A stretch of 64,000 nucleotides of DNA from Burkholderia sp. BCC0322 (lineage in GTDB: Bacteria > Pseudomonadota > Gammaproteobacteria > Burkholderiales > Burkholderiaceae), in assembly GCF_902833045.1 (NCBI RefSeq), contig NZ_CADFDU010000010.1, forward strand, positions 1 to 64,000, in the 5' to 3' direction. The number at the start of each line of letters is the position of its first letter. Within the stretch, counting starts at the first letter, position 1. The position numbers were made by a program, and so were the translations under genes. Of this stretch, positions 38,171-46,955 are shown in pieces. The notes beneath the pieces were generated by a model, which searched no databases, was not told the origin of the DNA, and saw only the letters and a program-made list of their open reading frames with translations.

Positions 38171-38216
38171 ATTTCGTATGCGAAATATAGTCCGTGATTT
38201 ATTTCGCGCACGAAAT
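38171..38216 (-). promoter_or_regulatory. Twin MarR-type operators
   Basis: Two palindromes of the same form, ATTTCGTATGCGAAAT (38171-38186) and ATTTCGCGCACGAAAT (38201-38216), lie with centres 30 bases apart (three helical turns), 23-68 bases upstream of the hydrolase start. Both fit TTATTTCG-N4-CGAAATA. They probably bind the downstream MarR protein and cause autoregulation. Confidence 0.75.
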
Positions 38217-38448
38217 ATCTGTCGAGGATTCATTCGAACCGGGTTCCCGCGAGCGCGACGGGCGGGATCCGGCGACGCCGCTCGCGTCATAAAACATTTG
38301 CATCTTTACATAGAAGAATATTGCGTTTGTTTCATGATGAAGATCGACGTATCGTCACCGGTTCCATCCGTTCCGCCGGCCGCCGCGCACGGCGGATCGC
38401 GAGGCGCCGCCGTCGCGCGGCCGTTTGCCAACCCTCCGGGAGATCACG

Positions 38449-39414
38449 TTGTTGAGCCGAATCGTCACGGCGCTCTTGCTGGCGCTTGCCGCGCAGCCGG
38501 GCATTGCCAAAGACACCGTCACGCTGCGCGTCGGTGAACAGAACTACTTCAACATCCAGGCGTCGATGGAGGCGTCCGGCGTGCTGAAGGACCTGCCTTA
38601 CACGATCGAGTGGAAGCATTTCCAGGCCGCCGCGCCCGTTGCCGAATCGCTGAACGGCAATGCGATCGACGTCGGCTTTCTCGGCGATTCCGCGCTGCTG
38701 ACGCTGGCCGCGCGCGGCGCGCCGGTGAAGGTCGTCGCCGTGTCGAGGCAGAGCCTCGACGGCGTCGCGATTCTCGTACCGAAGAACTCGCCGGTGCGCA
38801 CCGTGGCCGACCTGCAAGGCAAGACCGTCGCCGTGTGGCGCGGTGCGTGGAGCCAGCAACTCGTGCTGCGTGCGCTCGAACACGCGGGCTTGCGCGCGGA
38901 TTCGGTCAAGTATGCGTACCTGATGCCGATCGATGCGACCAACGCATTCGCGAACGGCTCGGTCGACGCCGTGTCGCTGTGGGAGCCGTTCGTCAGCACG
39001 CTCGCGTTGCGCCAGGGCGCGCGGCCCGTGACGACCGCGCAGGGGCTGATGCCGGCGCTGAGCTTCGTTGCCGCGAACGAGCAGGCCGCGTCCGGCAAGC
39101 GCGCCGAGATCACCGATTTTTTGCGACGCGTCGTGGCCGCGCGCCAGTGGGTCGACAGCCACCCGCGCGAGTATGCGGACCTGTGGGCCAAGCGCGCGAA
39201 GCTCGAACCCGACGTTGCGTACCGCTGGCTCGACAACGCGAAGCAGCGCGTCGGCCCGGTCGACGAGACAGCCGCGAAGGACGCGCAGAACACGGCCGAC
39301 TTCCTGCACAAGGCCGGCGTGATTCCGGCCGCGTACGACACGTCGAAGCTGCTCGACCGCTCGTATGCGGGCGCGTTCGTGGCGCCCGCGCAGAAAGCGG
39401 CCGCCGCGCAGTAA
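38449..39414 (+). CDS. ABC transporter substrate-binding protein, aliphatic-sulfonate (SsuA) type
   Basis: A 321-residue periplasmic binding protein. The start is probably one of two TTG codons (38449 or 38452) after GGGAGATCACG, giving a short signal peptide (LSRIVTALLLALAAQPGIA). An upstream TTG at 38425 would lengthen the n-region. The mature protein follows the SsuA/TauA/NMT1 pattern: VTLRVGEQNYFNIQAS, GNAIDVGFLGDSALL, LQGKTVAVWRGAWSQQ and ANGSVDAVSLWEPF. It is followed 49 bases later by a flavin monooxygenase gene, as in sulfonate uptake and desulfonation loci. No SsuB/SsuC partner is adjacent, so it may share components encoded elsewhere. Confidence 0.85.
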   Translation: MLSRIVTALLLALAAQPGIAKDTVTLRVGEQNYFNIQASMEASGVLKDLPYTIEWKHFQAAAPVAESLNGNAIDVGFLGDSALLTLAARGAPVKVVAVSRQSLDGVAILVPKNSPVRTVADLQGKTVAVWRGAWSQQLVLRALEHAGLRADSVKYAYLMPIDATNAFANGSVDAVSLWEPFVSTLALRQGARPVTTAQGLMPALSFVAANEQAASGKRAEITDFLRRVVAARQWVDSHPREYADLWAKRAKLEPDVAYRWLDNAKQRVGPVDETAAKDAQNTADFLHKAGVIPAAYDTSKLLDRSYAGAFVAPAQKAAAAQ

Positions 39415-39463
39415 GCGGGCCATCCCGGCCACGATTTCCGATCGAGAACGAGGACACCCCGAC

Positions 39464-40558
39464 ATGCCAGTCGACATCATCGGCATGATCACCGCGACGC
39501 CCGGCGCGGAGGTCGACGTACCGGGCGGCGCGGCCGTCCAGCCCGACTACGTGCGCCGTTTCGCGCAGGCGCACGAGGCCGCCGGCTTCGACCAGATCCT
39601 GGTCGGCCATTTCAGCAACGCGGCGGACGGTTTCATCGTCGCGTCGTTCGCGGCTGCCGCGACCGAGCGCATCCGCATCCTGCTCGCGCACCGGCCGGGC
39701 GTGATCGTGCCGTCGGCCGCCGCGCGGCAGGTCGCGACGCTCGACGTATTCAGCGGCGGTCGGCTCGCGCTGAACATCGTGTCGGGCGGCGACGATACGG
39801 ATCTGCAGCGCGACGGCGATTTCGTGCCGCACGATGCGCGCTACCGCCGCACCGGCGAATATCTCGACGTGCTGAAGCGGATCTGGCAGGCCGACGCTCC
39901 GGTCGACCACGACGGCGCGTTCTACCGGCTGCGCGGCGCGTCGCCGCTCGTGAAGGGCGCGCAGCGGCCGCACGTGCCGATCTATTTCGGCGGGTCGTCG
40001 CCGGCCGCGCTGGCGGTCGCGGGCGAGCATGCCGATGTCTACATGACGTGGGGCGAGCCGCTCGCGTCGGTGCGCGAGCAGATCGCACGCGTGTGTGAGG
40101 CCGCCGCACCATTCGGGCGTGCGCCGCGCATCAGCGTGTCGTTCCGGCCGATTGTCGCCGACACCGAGGCTGCCGCATGGGAGAAGGCCGAGGCGATCCG
40201 CGCGCGCGTGCGCGCGGCACGGCTCGCGAACGGCCAGCCGATCGCCGGCCATGCGCCGCAGAATGCGGGTTCGCAACGGCTGATGGCGGCCGCCGCGCAG
40301 GGCGACGTGCTCGACGAGCGGCTGTGGATGGGCGTCGCGAACCTGACCGGCGCGCGTTGGAATTCGACCGCGCTGGTCGGCACGCCGGAGCAGGTTGCGC
40401 GGGCGCTCGGCGCGTATTACCGGTTGGGCGTGTCGACGTTCCTGATTCGCGGGTTCGATCCGCTCGACGATGCGCTCGATTACGGGCGTGACCTGATTCC
40501 GGCGATTCATGCGCAGGTCGCGGAGCTTGACCGGTCTCGCGCGGCGGTGACGGCGTAG
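39464..40558 (+). CDS. Flavin-dependent monooxygenase, SsuD-like (LLM class)
   Basis: A 364-residue TIM-barrel luciferase-like monooxygenase. The start at ATG 39464 follows a GAGGACACCCC region. It carries the LLM pattern ATERIRILLAHRPGVIVPS, GGRLALNIVSGGD, HDARYRRTGEYLDVLKRIW and PIYFGGSSPAAL, typical of SsuD/alkanesulfonate and related two-component monooxygenases using reduced flavin. Its position after a sulfonate-type binding protein suggests oxidative release of sulfite from an alkyl sulfonate or organosulfur compound. No flavin reductase gene is seen nearby. Confidence 0.87.
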   Translation: MPVDIIGMITATPGAEVDVPGGAAVQPDYVRRFAQAHEAAGFDQILVGHFSNAADGFIVASFAAAATERIRILLAHRPGVIVPSAAARQVATLDVFSGGRLALNIVSGGDDTDLQRDGDFVPHDARYRRTGEYLDVLKRIWQADAPVDHDGAFYRLRGASPLVKGAQRPHVPIYFGGSSPAALAVAGEHADVYMTWGEPLASVREQIARVCEAAAPFGRAPRISVSFRPIVADTEAAAWEKAEAIRARVRAARLANGQPIAGHAPQNAGSQRLMAAAAQGDVLDERLWMGVANLTGARWNSTALVGTPEQVARALGAYYRLGVSTFLIRGFDPLDDALDYGRDLIPAIHAQVAELDRSRAAVTA

Positions 40559-40593
40559 GCTCGGCGCTCCACCCAACGGTGTTGTGTCGCGCA

Positions 40594-40623
40594 CCCCGGC
40601 ATGGCCGTCATGGAATGCCGGGG
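40594..40623. terminator. Bidirectional hairpin between convergent genes
   Basis: CCCCGGCAT (40594-40602) and ATGCCGGGG (40615-40623) form a nine-bp stem around 12 bases. It sits in the gap between the monooxygenase (ends 40558) and the convergent binding-protein gene (ends 40658), as expected of a shared terminator. Confidence 0.6.
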
Positions 40624-40657
40624 CGATGTCATGTCGGGCATCGTCCCGTCAACGCGT

Positions 40658-41590
40658 TCAGAACGACGGCAACCCCGGCGGATTGGTTTCGGCGCGGGCG
40701 ATCGCCTCGCTCTGCAAGCCCCAGCGCGCGAGCGTCTGCCCATAGCGGCCACTGCCGATCAGCGCGTTCGTCGCCAGCGTCAGCGCGGGCGCGAGCCCGC
40801 TGCCGCGCCGCGTCGCGATCGCCACGTCGGCATGGGCCGGCCAGCCCGCATTGACGACGCCCACGCGGCGGATCTTGCCCGTGCGCGCGGCCTCGTACGC
40901 GAGCGACGCATTCGGGTTCAGCTCCGCATCGGCGCGGCCCGACAGCAGCGCGACGCGCGCGGTCGCATCGTCGTCGAAATAGAGCAGCTCGGCCGGCTTC
41001 AACCCCTGCGCCACGTTGCGCTTGTTCCATTCGAGCAGGATGCGCTCCTGGCTCGTCCCCGCGCCGGTGATGATGCGCAGGCCGGCGATATCCTTCGGCT
41101 CGGCGAGCTTCGCGATCGGGCTGCCGGTGCGCACGTAGAAGCCGTGCAGCCCGAGCCGGTAGGTCGTGAAATCGTATTTCTCCTTGCGCTTCTCGGTCAC
41201 GCCGACGTTCGAAATCACCGCGTCGTACTTGCCGGACGTCAGCCCGAGCGGCCAGTCGGCCCACGCGATCGGCAGCAGCACGAGCGTGCGGCCGAGCGTG
41301 TCCGCGACGAGTTGCGCATAGTCGGGATCGGCGCCGACCACGGTGCGCGCGTCGGTCGCGTAGGTCGACACGGGCGGCGCGTGCGGTGAAATCGCGACCG
41401 TGAACGCGCCGTCGCGTACCCAGCGGTAGCCGGCGGCCGCGCGGATCGCCGCCTCGTCGGTTGGCGCGCGCAGGCGGCCGGCCTGGCGCGGGTCGAGGTC
41501 GGCCGTGGCGGCGGCCGCGTCCGCCGCGTGCCACGGCAAGCCTGCCGCCGCGACCAGAGCGGCAGTCATGAACTGGCGTCGGTCGGTCAT
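40658..41590 (-). CDS. ABC transporter substrate-binding protein, amino-acid/cystine family (paralogue 1)
   Basis: A 310-residue periplasmic binding protein of the SBP_bac_3 family from ATG 41590, after GAGGTGCCGCACG. It has a signal sequence (MTDRRQFMTAALVAAAGLPWHAADA). The core is DYAQLVADTLGRTLVLLPIAWADWPLGLTSGKYDAVISNVGVTEKRKEKYDF, the standard two-domain ligand-cleft pattern. It shares most of this, including the NPPGLP C-terminus, with the protein at 45953, so the two are paralogues in one cluster. It is 34 bases downstream of the permease-ATPase gene and is its likely partner. Confidence 0.87.
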   Translation of the reverse strand: MTDRRQFMTAALVAAAGLPWHAADAAAATADLDPRQAGRLRAPTDEAAIRAAAGYRWVRDGAFTVAISPHAPPVSTYATDARTVVGADPDYAQLVADTLGRTLVLLPIAWADWPLGLTSGKYDAVISNVGVTEKRKEKYDFTTYRLGLHGFYVRTGSPIAKLAEPKDIAGLRIITGAGTSQERILLEWNKRNVAQGLKPAELLYFDDDATARVALLSGRADAELNPNASLAYEAARTGKIRRVGVVNAGWPAHADVAIATRRGSGLAPALTLATNALIGSGRYGQTLARWGLQSEAIARAETNPPGLPSF

Positions 41591-41624
41591 CGTGCGGCAC
41601 CTCGTGGATCGGGAGCGGCGCGCA

Positions 41625-43415
41625 TCACAGCACCCTCGACAGAAACGCACGCGTACGCGGATGCGACGGCGCGTCGAGCACGACGGCCGGCGGCCCGGCT
41701 TCGACGATGCGCCCGCGCTCCATGAACAGCACGTTGTCCGCGACTTCGCGCGCGAAGCCGATCTCGTGCGTGACGATCACGAGCGTCGTGCCCGAACGCG
41801 CGAGTTCCTTGATCACGTCGAGCACCTCGTTGACGAGCTCGGGATCGAGCGCCGACGTCGGCTCGTCGAACAGCAGCACCTTCGGGCGCAACGCGAGCGC
41901 CCGCGCGATCGCGACGCGCTGCTGCTGGCCGCCTGACAACTGGCGCGGGTACGCATCGGCTTTATCCGCGAGGCCGACACGCGCGAGCAGCGTGCGGGCG
42001 ATGCGCTCGGCGGCGTCGCGCGAGATGCCGCCCACGACGACCGGCGCCTCGACCAGGTTTTCGAGCACCGTCAGGTGCGCGAACAGGTTGAAGTTCTGGA
42101 ACACCATCCCGACGGCCGTGCGCCGTATCAGCACGTCGCGTTCCTTCAGCTCGTAGAGCACGTCGCCGTCGCGGCGATAGCCGATCAGCTCGCCGTCGAT
42201 GTCGATGAAGCCGTCGTCGACGCGTTCGAGATGGTTGATCGTGCGCAGCAGCGTCGACTTGCCCGAGCCCGACGGCCCGACGATCACGGTCACGCTGCCT
42301 CGCGGGGCGACGAACGACACGTTGTCGAGCACGCGCTGCATGCCGAACTGCTTCGAGACGCCATGCACGGCCACTTCGCCGCCGGCACGCGGCGCGACGG
42401 CGGTCGCGGCGTCGTGATCGCCCGGGGCCTGCGCGACCGATGCCGCGTGACGGGACGTGACACGCCGCCACAGCACGCCGAGGCGCGCGAGCGCGAACGT
42501 GAGGACGGACGGCGGCGGGTTGCGCAGCGCGCCGCGCGCATAGTGCCGCTCGACCTGCACCTGGATGGCCGACAGCACGGTCAGGATGATCAGGTACCAG
42601 ACGGTGGCGACCATCAGCAGCGGAATCACTTCGAGATTGCGGCGATAGATCACCTGCACCGTATAGAACAGCTCCGGCATCGCGAGCACGTAGACCATCG
42701 ACGTGCCTTTCGCGAGCATGATCAGGTCGTTGAACGCGGTCGGCAGGATCGCGCGCATCGCCTGCGGCAGCACGATCCGCGTGGTCTGGCGGCCGCGCGG
42801 CAGCCCGAGCGCGGCGGCGGCTTCGAGCTGCCCCTGGTCGACCGCGAGAATGCCGCCACGGATCACCTCCGCGGAAAACGCCGCGTGGTGCAGCGTGAGG
42901 CCGAGCACGGCGGCGAGGAACGGGCTGATCAGGTCGGTCGTCGGCGTGTCGAACCACACGATGTCGGTGAACGGCACGCCGAGCCGCACATGCTCGTACA
43001 GGTAGCCGAGGTTGTTCAGGATCAGCAGCAGCACGATCAGCGGAATCGAGCGGAACAGCCACACGAAGGTCCATGCGCTCGCCGACAGCAGCCGCGAACG
43101 CGACAGCCGGGCCAGTGCGACGAACGCGCCGAGCACGAGGCCGAATACCGCGCCGAGCAGCGTCAGCACCAGCGTGCGCGCGAGCCCCGACAGCACCGGC
43201 GGCGACAGGAACCATTCGGCGAACACCGGCCAGCCCCATTGAGGGTTGCCGACGATCGAATGCAGGACGAGCGCGATCAGCGCGACGGCGAGCACGGAGC
43301 CGGCCGCGCGCGACCGGTGGCGCGCGGGCACGATCCGGAAACGCGTGCCGGCGTCGCGCGCGCCGGGGGAAGAGAGCGGCGGCAGCGCGCCGCCGAGGTG
43401 GGTCGTGTCGCTCAT
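41625..43415 (-). CDS. ABC transporter permease-ATPase fusion, amino-acid/organosulfur type
   Basis: A 596-residue fusion. Residues about 40-310 form a HisMQ-type permease with several membrane helices and the EAA-like loop EAAAALGLPRGRQTTRIVLPQA. Residues about 350-596 form a complete ATPase with Walker A GPSGSGKST, signature LSGGQQQR, Walker B VLLFDEPTSALDPE and the H-loop THEIGF. The start at ATG 43415 has GAGGATTTCC upstream. Permease and ATPase are normally separate genes. It lies with two paralogous binding proteins and flavin monooxygenases, suggesting uptake of a sulfur-containing amino-acid-like compound. Confidence 0.88.
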   Translation of the reverse strand: MSDTTHLGGALPPLSSPGARDAGTRFRIVPARHRSRAAGSVLAVALIALVLHSIVGNPQWGWPVFAEWFLSPPVLSGLARTLVLTLLGAVFGLVLGAFVALARLSRSRLLSASAWTFVWLFRSIPLIVLLLILNNLGYLYEHVRLGVPFTDIVWFDTPTTDLISPFLAAVLGLTLHHAAFSAEVIRGGILAVDQGQLEAAAALGLPRGRQTTRIVLPQAMRAILPTAFNDLIMLAKGTSMVYVLAMPELFYTVQVIYRRNLEVIPLLMVATVWYLIILTVLSAIQVQVERHYARGALRNPPPSVLTFALARLGVLWRRVTSRHAASVAQAPGDHDAATAVAPRAGGEVAVHGVSKQFGMQRVLDNVSFVAPRGSVTVIVGPSGSGKSTLLRTINHLERVDDGFIDIDGELIGYRRDGDVLYELKERDVLIRRTAVGMVFQNFNLFAHLTVLENLVEAPVVVGGISRDAAERIARTLLARVGLADKADAYPRQLSGGQQQRVAIARALALRPKVLLFDEPTSALDPELVNEVLDVIKELARSGTTLVIVTHEIGFAREVADNVLFMERGRIVEAGPPAVVLDAPSHPRTRAFLSRVL

Positions 43416-43479
43416 GTCGGTGGAAATCCTCGAATCGGTCGGGCGGGCGCGCCGCGCACGGGCGGCGCGGCAGCGGGCA

Positions 43480-44832
43480 TCAGGCGTGCGCTTCGGCCGC
43501 CGTTTCGCGCGACGCATCAGGCGCCGCGTGGCGACTGGCCTTGCGCGGCAGCCCGAGGTGGTCGCGCAGCGTTGCACCGGGCAGGTCGCGGCTGTAGCGG
43601 CCGCGCGCCTCGAGTGCCGGAATCACGAGTTCGACGAAATCCTCGACGCCCTGCGCCTGCACCGCGAAGCCGAGGATGAAGCCGTCGCCAGCCCCCGCGT
43701 CGTGCCAGCGGATCAGCTCGTCGGCGACATGCTCGGCCGTGCCGATGAAGTTCGGGCGCGGCGTCGCGACCGCGAGCGCCGTCTCGCGCAGCGACAGGCC
43801 TTTGCGCTTCGCGTCCGCCTTGATCCGGTCGGTGGTCGAGCGGAAGCTGTTGCGGCCGAGCTCGCCGAGTTCCGGGAAGGGCGCATCGAGCGCGTACTGC
43901 GTGAAATCGTGGTGATCGAAATAGCGGCCCAGGTACGCGAGCGCCTCGTCGATCGTCAGCAGGTTGCGGATCGCCTGGTATTTGTCCTCGGCCTCGGCCG
44001 CCGTGCGGCCGACGATGGGCCCGATGCCGGGGAAGATCTTCACGTCGCTGCCTTGCCGGCCGTGCTCGATCGCGCTCTGCTTCACGCGCCGCGTGAACGC
44101 GGCCGTTTCGTCGAGCGACGGCGAATGCGTGAACACGGCATCCGCATACTTGCCCGCGAGCCCGATGCCGGTGTCGGACGAACCGGCCTGGAAGATCACC
44201 GGCTGCCCCTGCGGCGAGCGCTGGATGTTGAGCGGGCCCGCAACCTGGAAGAAGCGGCCGTGGTGATCGAGCGTGTGGAGCTTGTCGCGGTCGAAGAAGC
44301 GGCCGGTCGCGCGGTCGCGCACGAATGCGTCGTCGTCCCAGCTGTCCCACAGGCCCTGCACGACGGCGAGGTATTCGTCGGCGATCTCGTAGCGCAGCTC
44401 GTGATCGGGATGTGCCTTGCCGAAATTCTTCGCGGTGCCTTCGAGCGGCGTCGTCACGACGTTCCAGCCCGCGCGCCCGCCGCTGATCGCATCGAGCGAC
44501 GCGAGCTGGCGCGCGACCGTGAACGGTTCGCTGTACGACGTCGAGATCGTGCCCGCGAGCCCGATCTTCTTCGTCGCGACCGCGAGCGCCGACAGCACGG
44601 TCAGCGGCTCGAAGCGGTTCAGGAAGTGCGGGATCGACTTTTCGTTGATGTAAAGGCCGTCCGCGACGAACGCGAATGCGATGCCGGCGGCTTCCGCCTG
44701 GCGCGCGATGCCGATCGCGAAATCGAGGTTGATGCTCGCGTCCGGCGGGTTGCTCGGGTGCCGCCATGCGTTCATGTGGCTGCCTGCGCCTTGCAGCATC
44801 AGGCCGAAGGGGATCGATCGTCGGGTCGTCAT
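43480..44832 (-). CDS. NtaA/SnaA/DszA-family FMN-dependent monooxygenase
   Basis: A 450-residue luciferase-like monooxygenase of the NtaA/SnaA/DszA/DmoA family. Length and motifs match: PFGLMLQGAGSHMNAWRHPSN at the start, STSYSEPFTVARQLASLDAISGGRAGWNVVT, and QPVIFQAGSSDTGIGLAGKYADAVFTHS. Members oxidise nitrilotriacetate, dimethyl sulfide (DmoA), dibenzothiophene sulfone or pristinamycin using reduced FMN from a partner reductase. In this cluster the substrate is likely an organosulfur compound. It is eight bases downstream of the next monooxygenase gene, in one operon with the ABC genes. Confidence 0.88.
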   Translation of the reverse strand: MTTRRSIPFGLMLQGAGSHMNAWRHPSNPPDASINLDFAIGIARQAEAAGIAFAFVADGLYINEKSIPHFLNRFEPLTVLSALAVATKKIGLAGTISTSYSEPFTVARQLASLDAISGGRAGWNVVTTPLEGTAKNFGKAHPDHELRYEIADEYLAVVQGLWDSWDDDAFVRDRATGRFFDRDKLHTLDHHGRFFQVAGPLNIQRSPQGQPVIFQAGSSDTGIGLAGKYADAVFTHSPSLDETAAFTRRVKQSAIEHGRQGSDVKIFPGIGPIVGRTAAEAEDKYQAIRNLLTIDEALAYLGRYFDHHDFTQYALDAPFPELGELGRNSFRSTTDRIKADAKRKGLSLRETALAVATPRPNFIGTAEHVADELIRWHDAGAGDGFILGFAVQAQGVEDFVELVIPALEARGRYSRDLPGATLRDHLGLPRKASRHAAPDASRETAAEAHA

Positions 44833-44839
44833 GGGAGCG

Positions 44840-45889
44840 TCACGCGTCCTGGTCAGGGGAAAGGGAGCGGCCGGCCGCGAGGGCCGCCTGCAACGGCGTG
44901 GCCGACAGCGCGCCGCCGAGCCATTCGGCCGATGCGAGCCGCGCCGCGTAGTCGGTCACCGGCGAATCGATCACGAACGCATCGACGTCGAGCCGCCGGC
45001 TCAGCGCATCGAGCGCGCGGTGGATGCGCTCGGGCGTATCGGCCAGCACCGTCGGGCGCAGCTCGTCGATCCGGTAGTCGGACGCGCCGCTCTGCCGCGC
45101 GAATTCGGCGGCCGCCTGCGCGCTGGCGAGATTGAAGCTCTGGCCGCCCGCGAACTGCAGCTTGAAGATCTTCAGTGGCCCGATCAACTGCTCGGCTTCG
45201 TCGCGCGTCGGCGCGGCCACCGCGTATAACGCCACGAGCGGCCGTGTGCCGCCCGCGCTGCGGTACGCGTCCAGCGAGCGTTCGAGGTTTGCGTCGTCGC
45301 CGTTGAAATGCCCCGCGTAGCAGAAGCGCCAGCCGTTGCGCGCGGCGAGCGCGCCGCTGTCCGGCGAGCCGCCGAGCAGGATGCGTTCGGGCGGTTGCGG
45401 CGGCACCGGCATCGCGACCGCGCCGGCGAGCGGGTGATCCTCGGCGACGCCCCAGCCGAGAAACGCGTCGAGCTCCGCCAACTGGCCCGCGAAGTCCGGC
45501 TTGCGCGCCTTGTCGTGGAACCACTGCAGCGCGCGCGTGGTCAGCGGCAAGCCGCCGGGCGCCTTGCCGACGCCGAGATCGACGCGGCCCGGCGCGAGCG
45601 CGGCCAGCACCTTGAAGGTTTCGGCGACCTTGAACGGGCTGTAGTGCTGCAGCATCACGCCGCCCGAGCCGACGCGGATGCGCGACGTGTGCGCGAGCAG
45701 GTGCGCGACGACGATCTCCGGCGCCGAGCTTGCGAAAGCCGGCGTGCCGTGATGCTCGGCGACCCAGAAGCGCGCGTAGCCGAGCTGCTCGGCGCGTTGC
45801 GCGAGCGTCGTGGTGAAGCGCAGCGCGTCGGCGGCGTTCGCGCCGTCGGCGATCGGACTCTTGTCCAGCAGCGAAAGCGAATAAGACAT
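44840..45889 (-). CDS. LLM-class flavin-dependent oxidoreductase (MsnO8-like)
   Basis: A 349-residue luciferase-like protein of the single-component MsnO8/LuxAB-related group. It opens SYSLSLLDKSPIADGANAADALRFT, then RFWVAEHHGTPAFASSAPEIVVAHLLAHT and GGVMLQHYSPFKVAETFKVLAALAPGRVDLGVG, the diagnostic pattern of this subgroup. The function of this subgroup is not established; members are often linked to sulfur scavenging. It is in tight operon order (eight-base gap) with the NtaA/DszA-family gene and 63 bases downstream of a binding-protein gene. Confidence 0.86.
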   Translation of the reverse strand: MSYSLSLLDKSPIADGANAADALRFTTTLAQRAEQLGYARFWVAEHHGTPAFASSAPEIVVAHLLAHTSRIRVGSGGVMLQHYSPFKVAETFKVLAALAPGRVDLGVGKAPGGLPLTTRALQWFHDKARKPDFAGQLAELDAFLGWGVAEDHPLAGAVAMPVPPQPPERILLGGSPDSGALAARNGWRFCYAGHFNGDDANLERSLDAYRSAGGTRPLVALYAVAAPTRDEAEQLIGPLKIFKLQFAGGQSFNLASAQAAAEFARQSGASDYRIDELRPTVLADTPERIHRALDALSRRLDVDAFVIDSPVTDYAARLASAEWLGGALSATPLQAALAAGRSLSPDQDA

Positions 45890-45952
45890 GGTGGGCGACG
45901 TTCCTGCGTGAGCGTGGAGTGAACGTGAATCGACGGTAGGCGCGCGCGGCGC

Positions 45953-46900
45953 TCAGCTCTTCGGCAGCCCCGGCGGATTCGTGCGCGACTGGTCGATCGC
46001 TTCGGACGCGAGGTTCCAGCGGTCGAGCACCTGCTGGTAGCGGCCGTTCTTGATCAGCCCGTTCAGTGCGATGGTGAGCGGATCGGCGAGACCGCTGCCG
46101 CGGCGCGTCGCGATCGCGATGTCGGCCGTGCGCGGCCAGCCCCCGCTGATCGCGCCGACGAGGCGCGTCTTGCCTTGCTGCGCGCTCTGGTACGCGAGCA
46201 CCGAGTTCACGCTGAACACGGCATCGGCGCGGCCCGACTGCACGGCGACGATGCGCATCGCCTGGTCGTCGTAATACTGGATCTGCACGGGTTTCAGCCC
46301 GTGCGCGACGTTCTCGCGATCCCATGCAAGCAGGATCTTTTCCTGGTTGGTGCCGGCGTCGGTCACGACACGCAGCCCCGCGACGTCCTTCGGCTCGCGG
46401 ATCGCCTGGATCTTGCTGTCGTTGCGCACGTAGAAGCCGACCAGGTCGTGGCGGTACGACGAGAAATCGAATTTCTGCTTGCGCTCCTCGGTGACGGTGA
46501 CGTTCGAGATCACCGCGTCGACCTTCCCCGATTCGAGCGCGAGCGGCCAGTCGGCCCACGCGAGCGCGACGATCTTCAGCTTGCGGCCGAGGCTGTCGGA
46601 CACGAGCTGGCCGACGTCGGCGTCGAAGCCGACCACCGTGCGCGCGTCGGTCGCATACGAGCTGATCGGCGGCAGGCTCGGCGCGATGCCGATCGTCAGC
46701 GTGCCGGGCTCGGCGAACTTGAACGACGCGGGCACTGCGCGCTCGACGGTCGCATCGGCCACGCCGCGCGGGCGGCCGCGCTGCTCGGGGCTCAGGTCGA
46801 ACGTTGCGGCGGCCGCGGCTGCGGCGAACACGGTCAGGCCGATCAGCGCGGTGGCGAGCGTGCGCGCGGCACGGGAAGAAAGCGGTACGGCTCGTTGCAT
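45953..46900 (-). CDS. ABC transporter substrate-binding protein, amino-acid/cystine family (paralogue 2)
   Basis: A 315-residue SBP_bac_3 protein from ATG 46900 after CACAGGACGCTTTC, with a signal peptide (MQRAVPLSSRAARTLATALIGLTVFAAAAAAA). Core segments GQLVSDSLGRKLKIVALAWADWPLALESGKVDAVISNVTVTEERKQKFDF closely parallel the protein at 40658. A duplicated binding protein serving one fused permease-ATPase would broaden substrate range. First transporter gene of the leftward cluster, 55 bases after the GNAT gene. Confidence 0.87.
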   Translation of the reverse strand: MQRAVPLSSRAARTLATALIGLTVFAAAAAAATFDLSPEQRGRPRGVADATVERAVPASFKFAEPGTLTIGIAPSLPPISSYATDARTVVGFDADVGQLVSDSLGRKLKIVALAWADWPLALESGKVDAVISNVTVTEERKQKFDFSSYRHDLVGFYVRNDSKIQAIREPKDVAGLRVVTDAGTNQEKILLAWDRENVAHGLKPVQIQYYDDQAMRIVAVQSGRADAVFSVNSVLAYQSAQQGKTRLVGAISGGWPRTADIAIATRRGSGLADPLTIALNGLIKNGRYQQVLDRWNLASEAIDQSRTNPPGLPKS

Positions 46901-46955
46901 GAAAGCGTCCTGTGGTGGCAAGCGGAGATCGGAGTGAGGCAGGGGGCGGCCGCGC

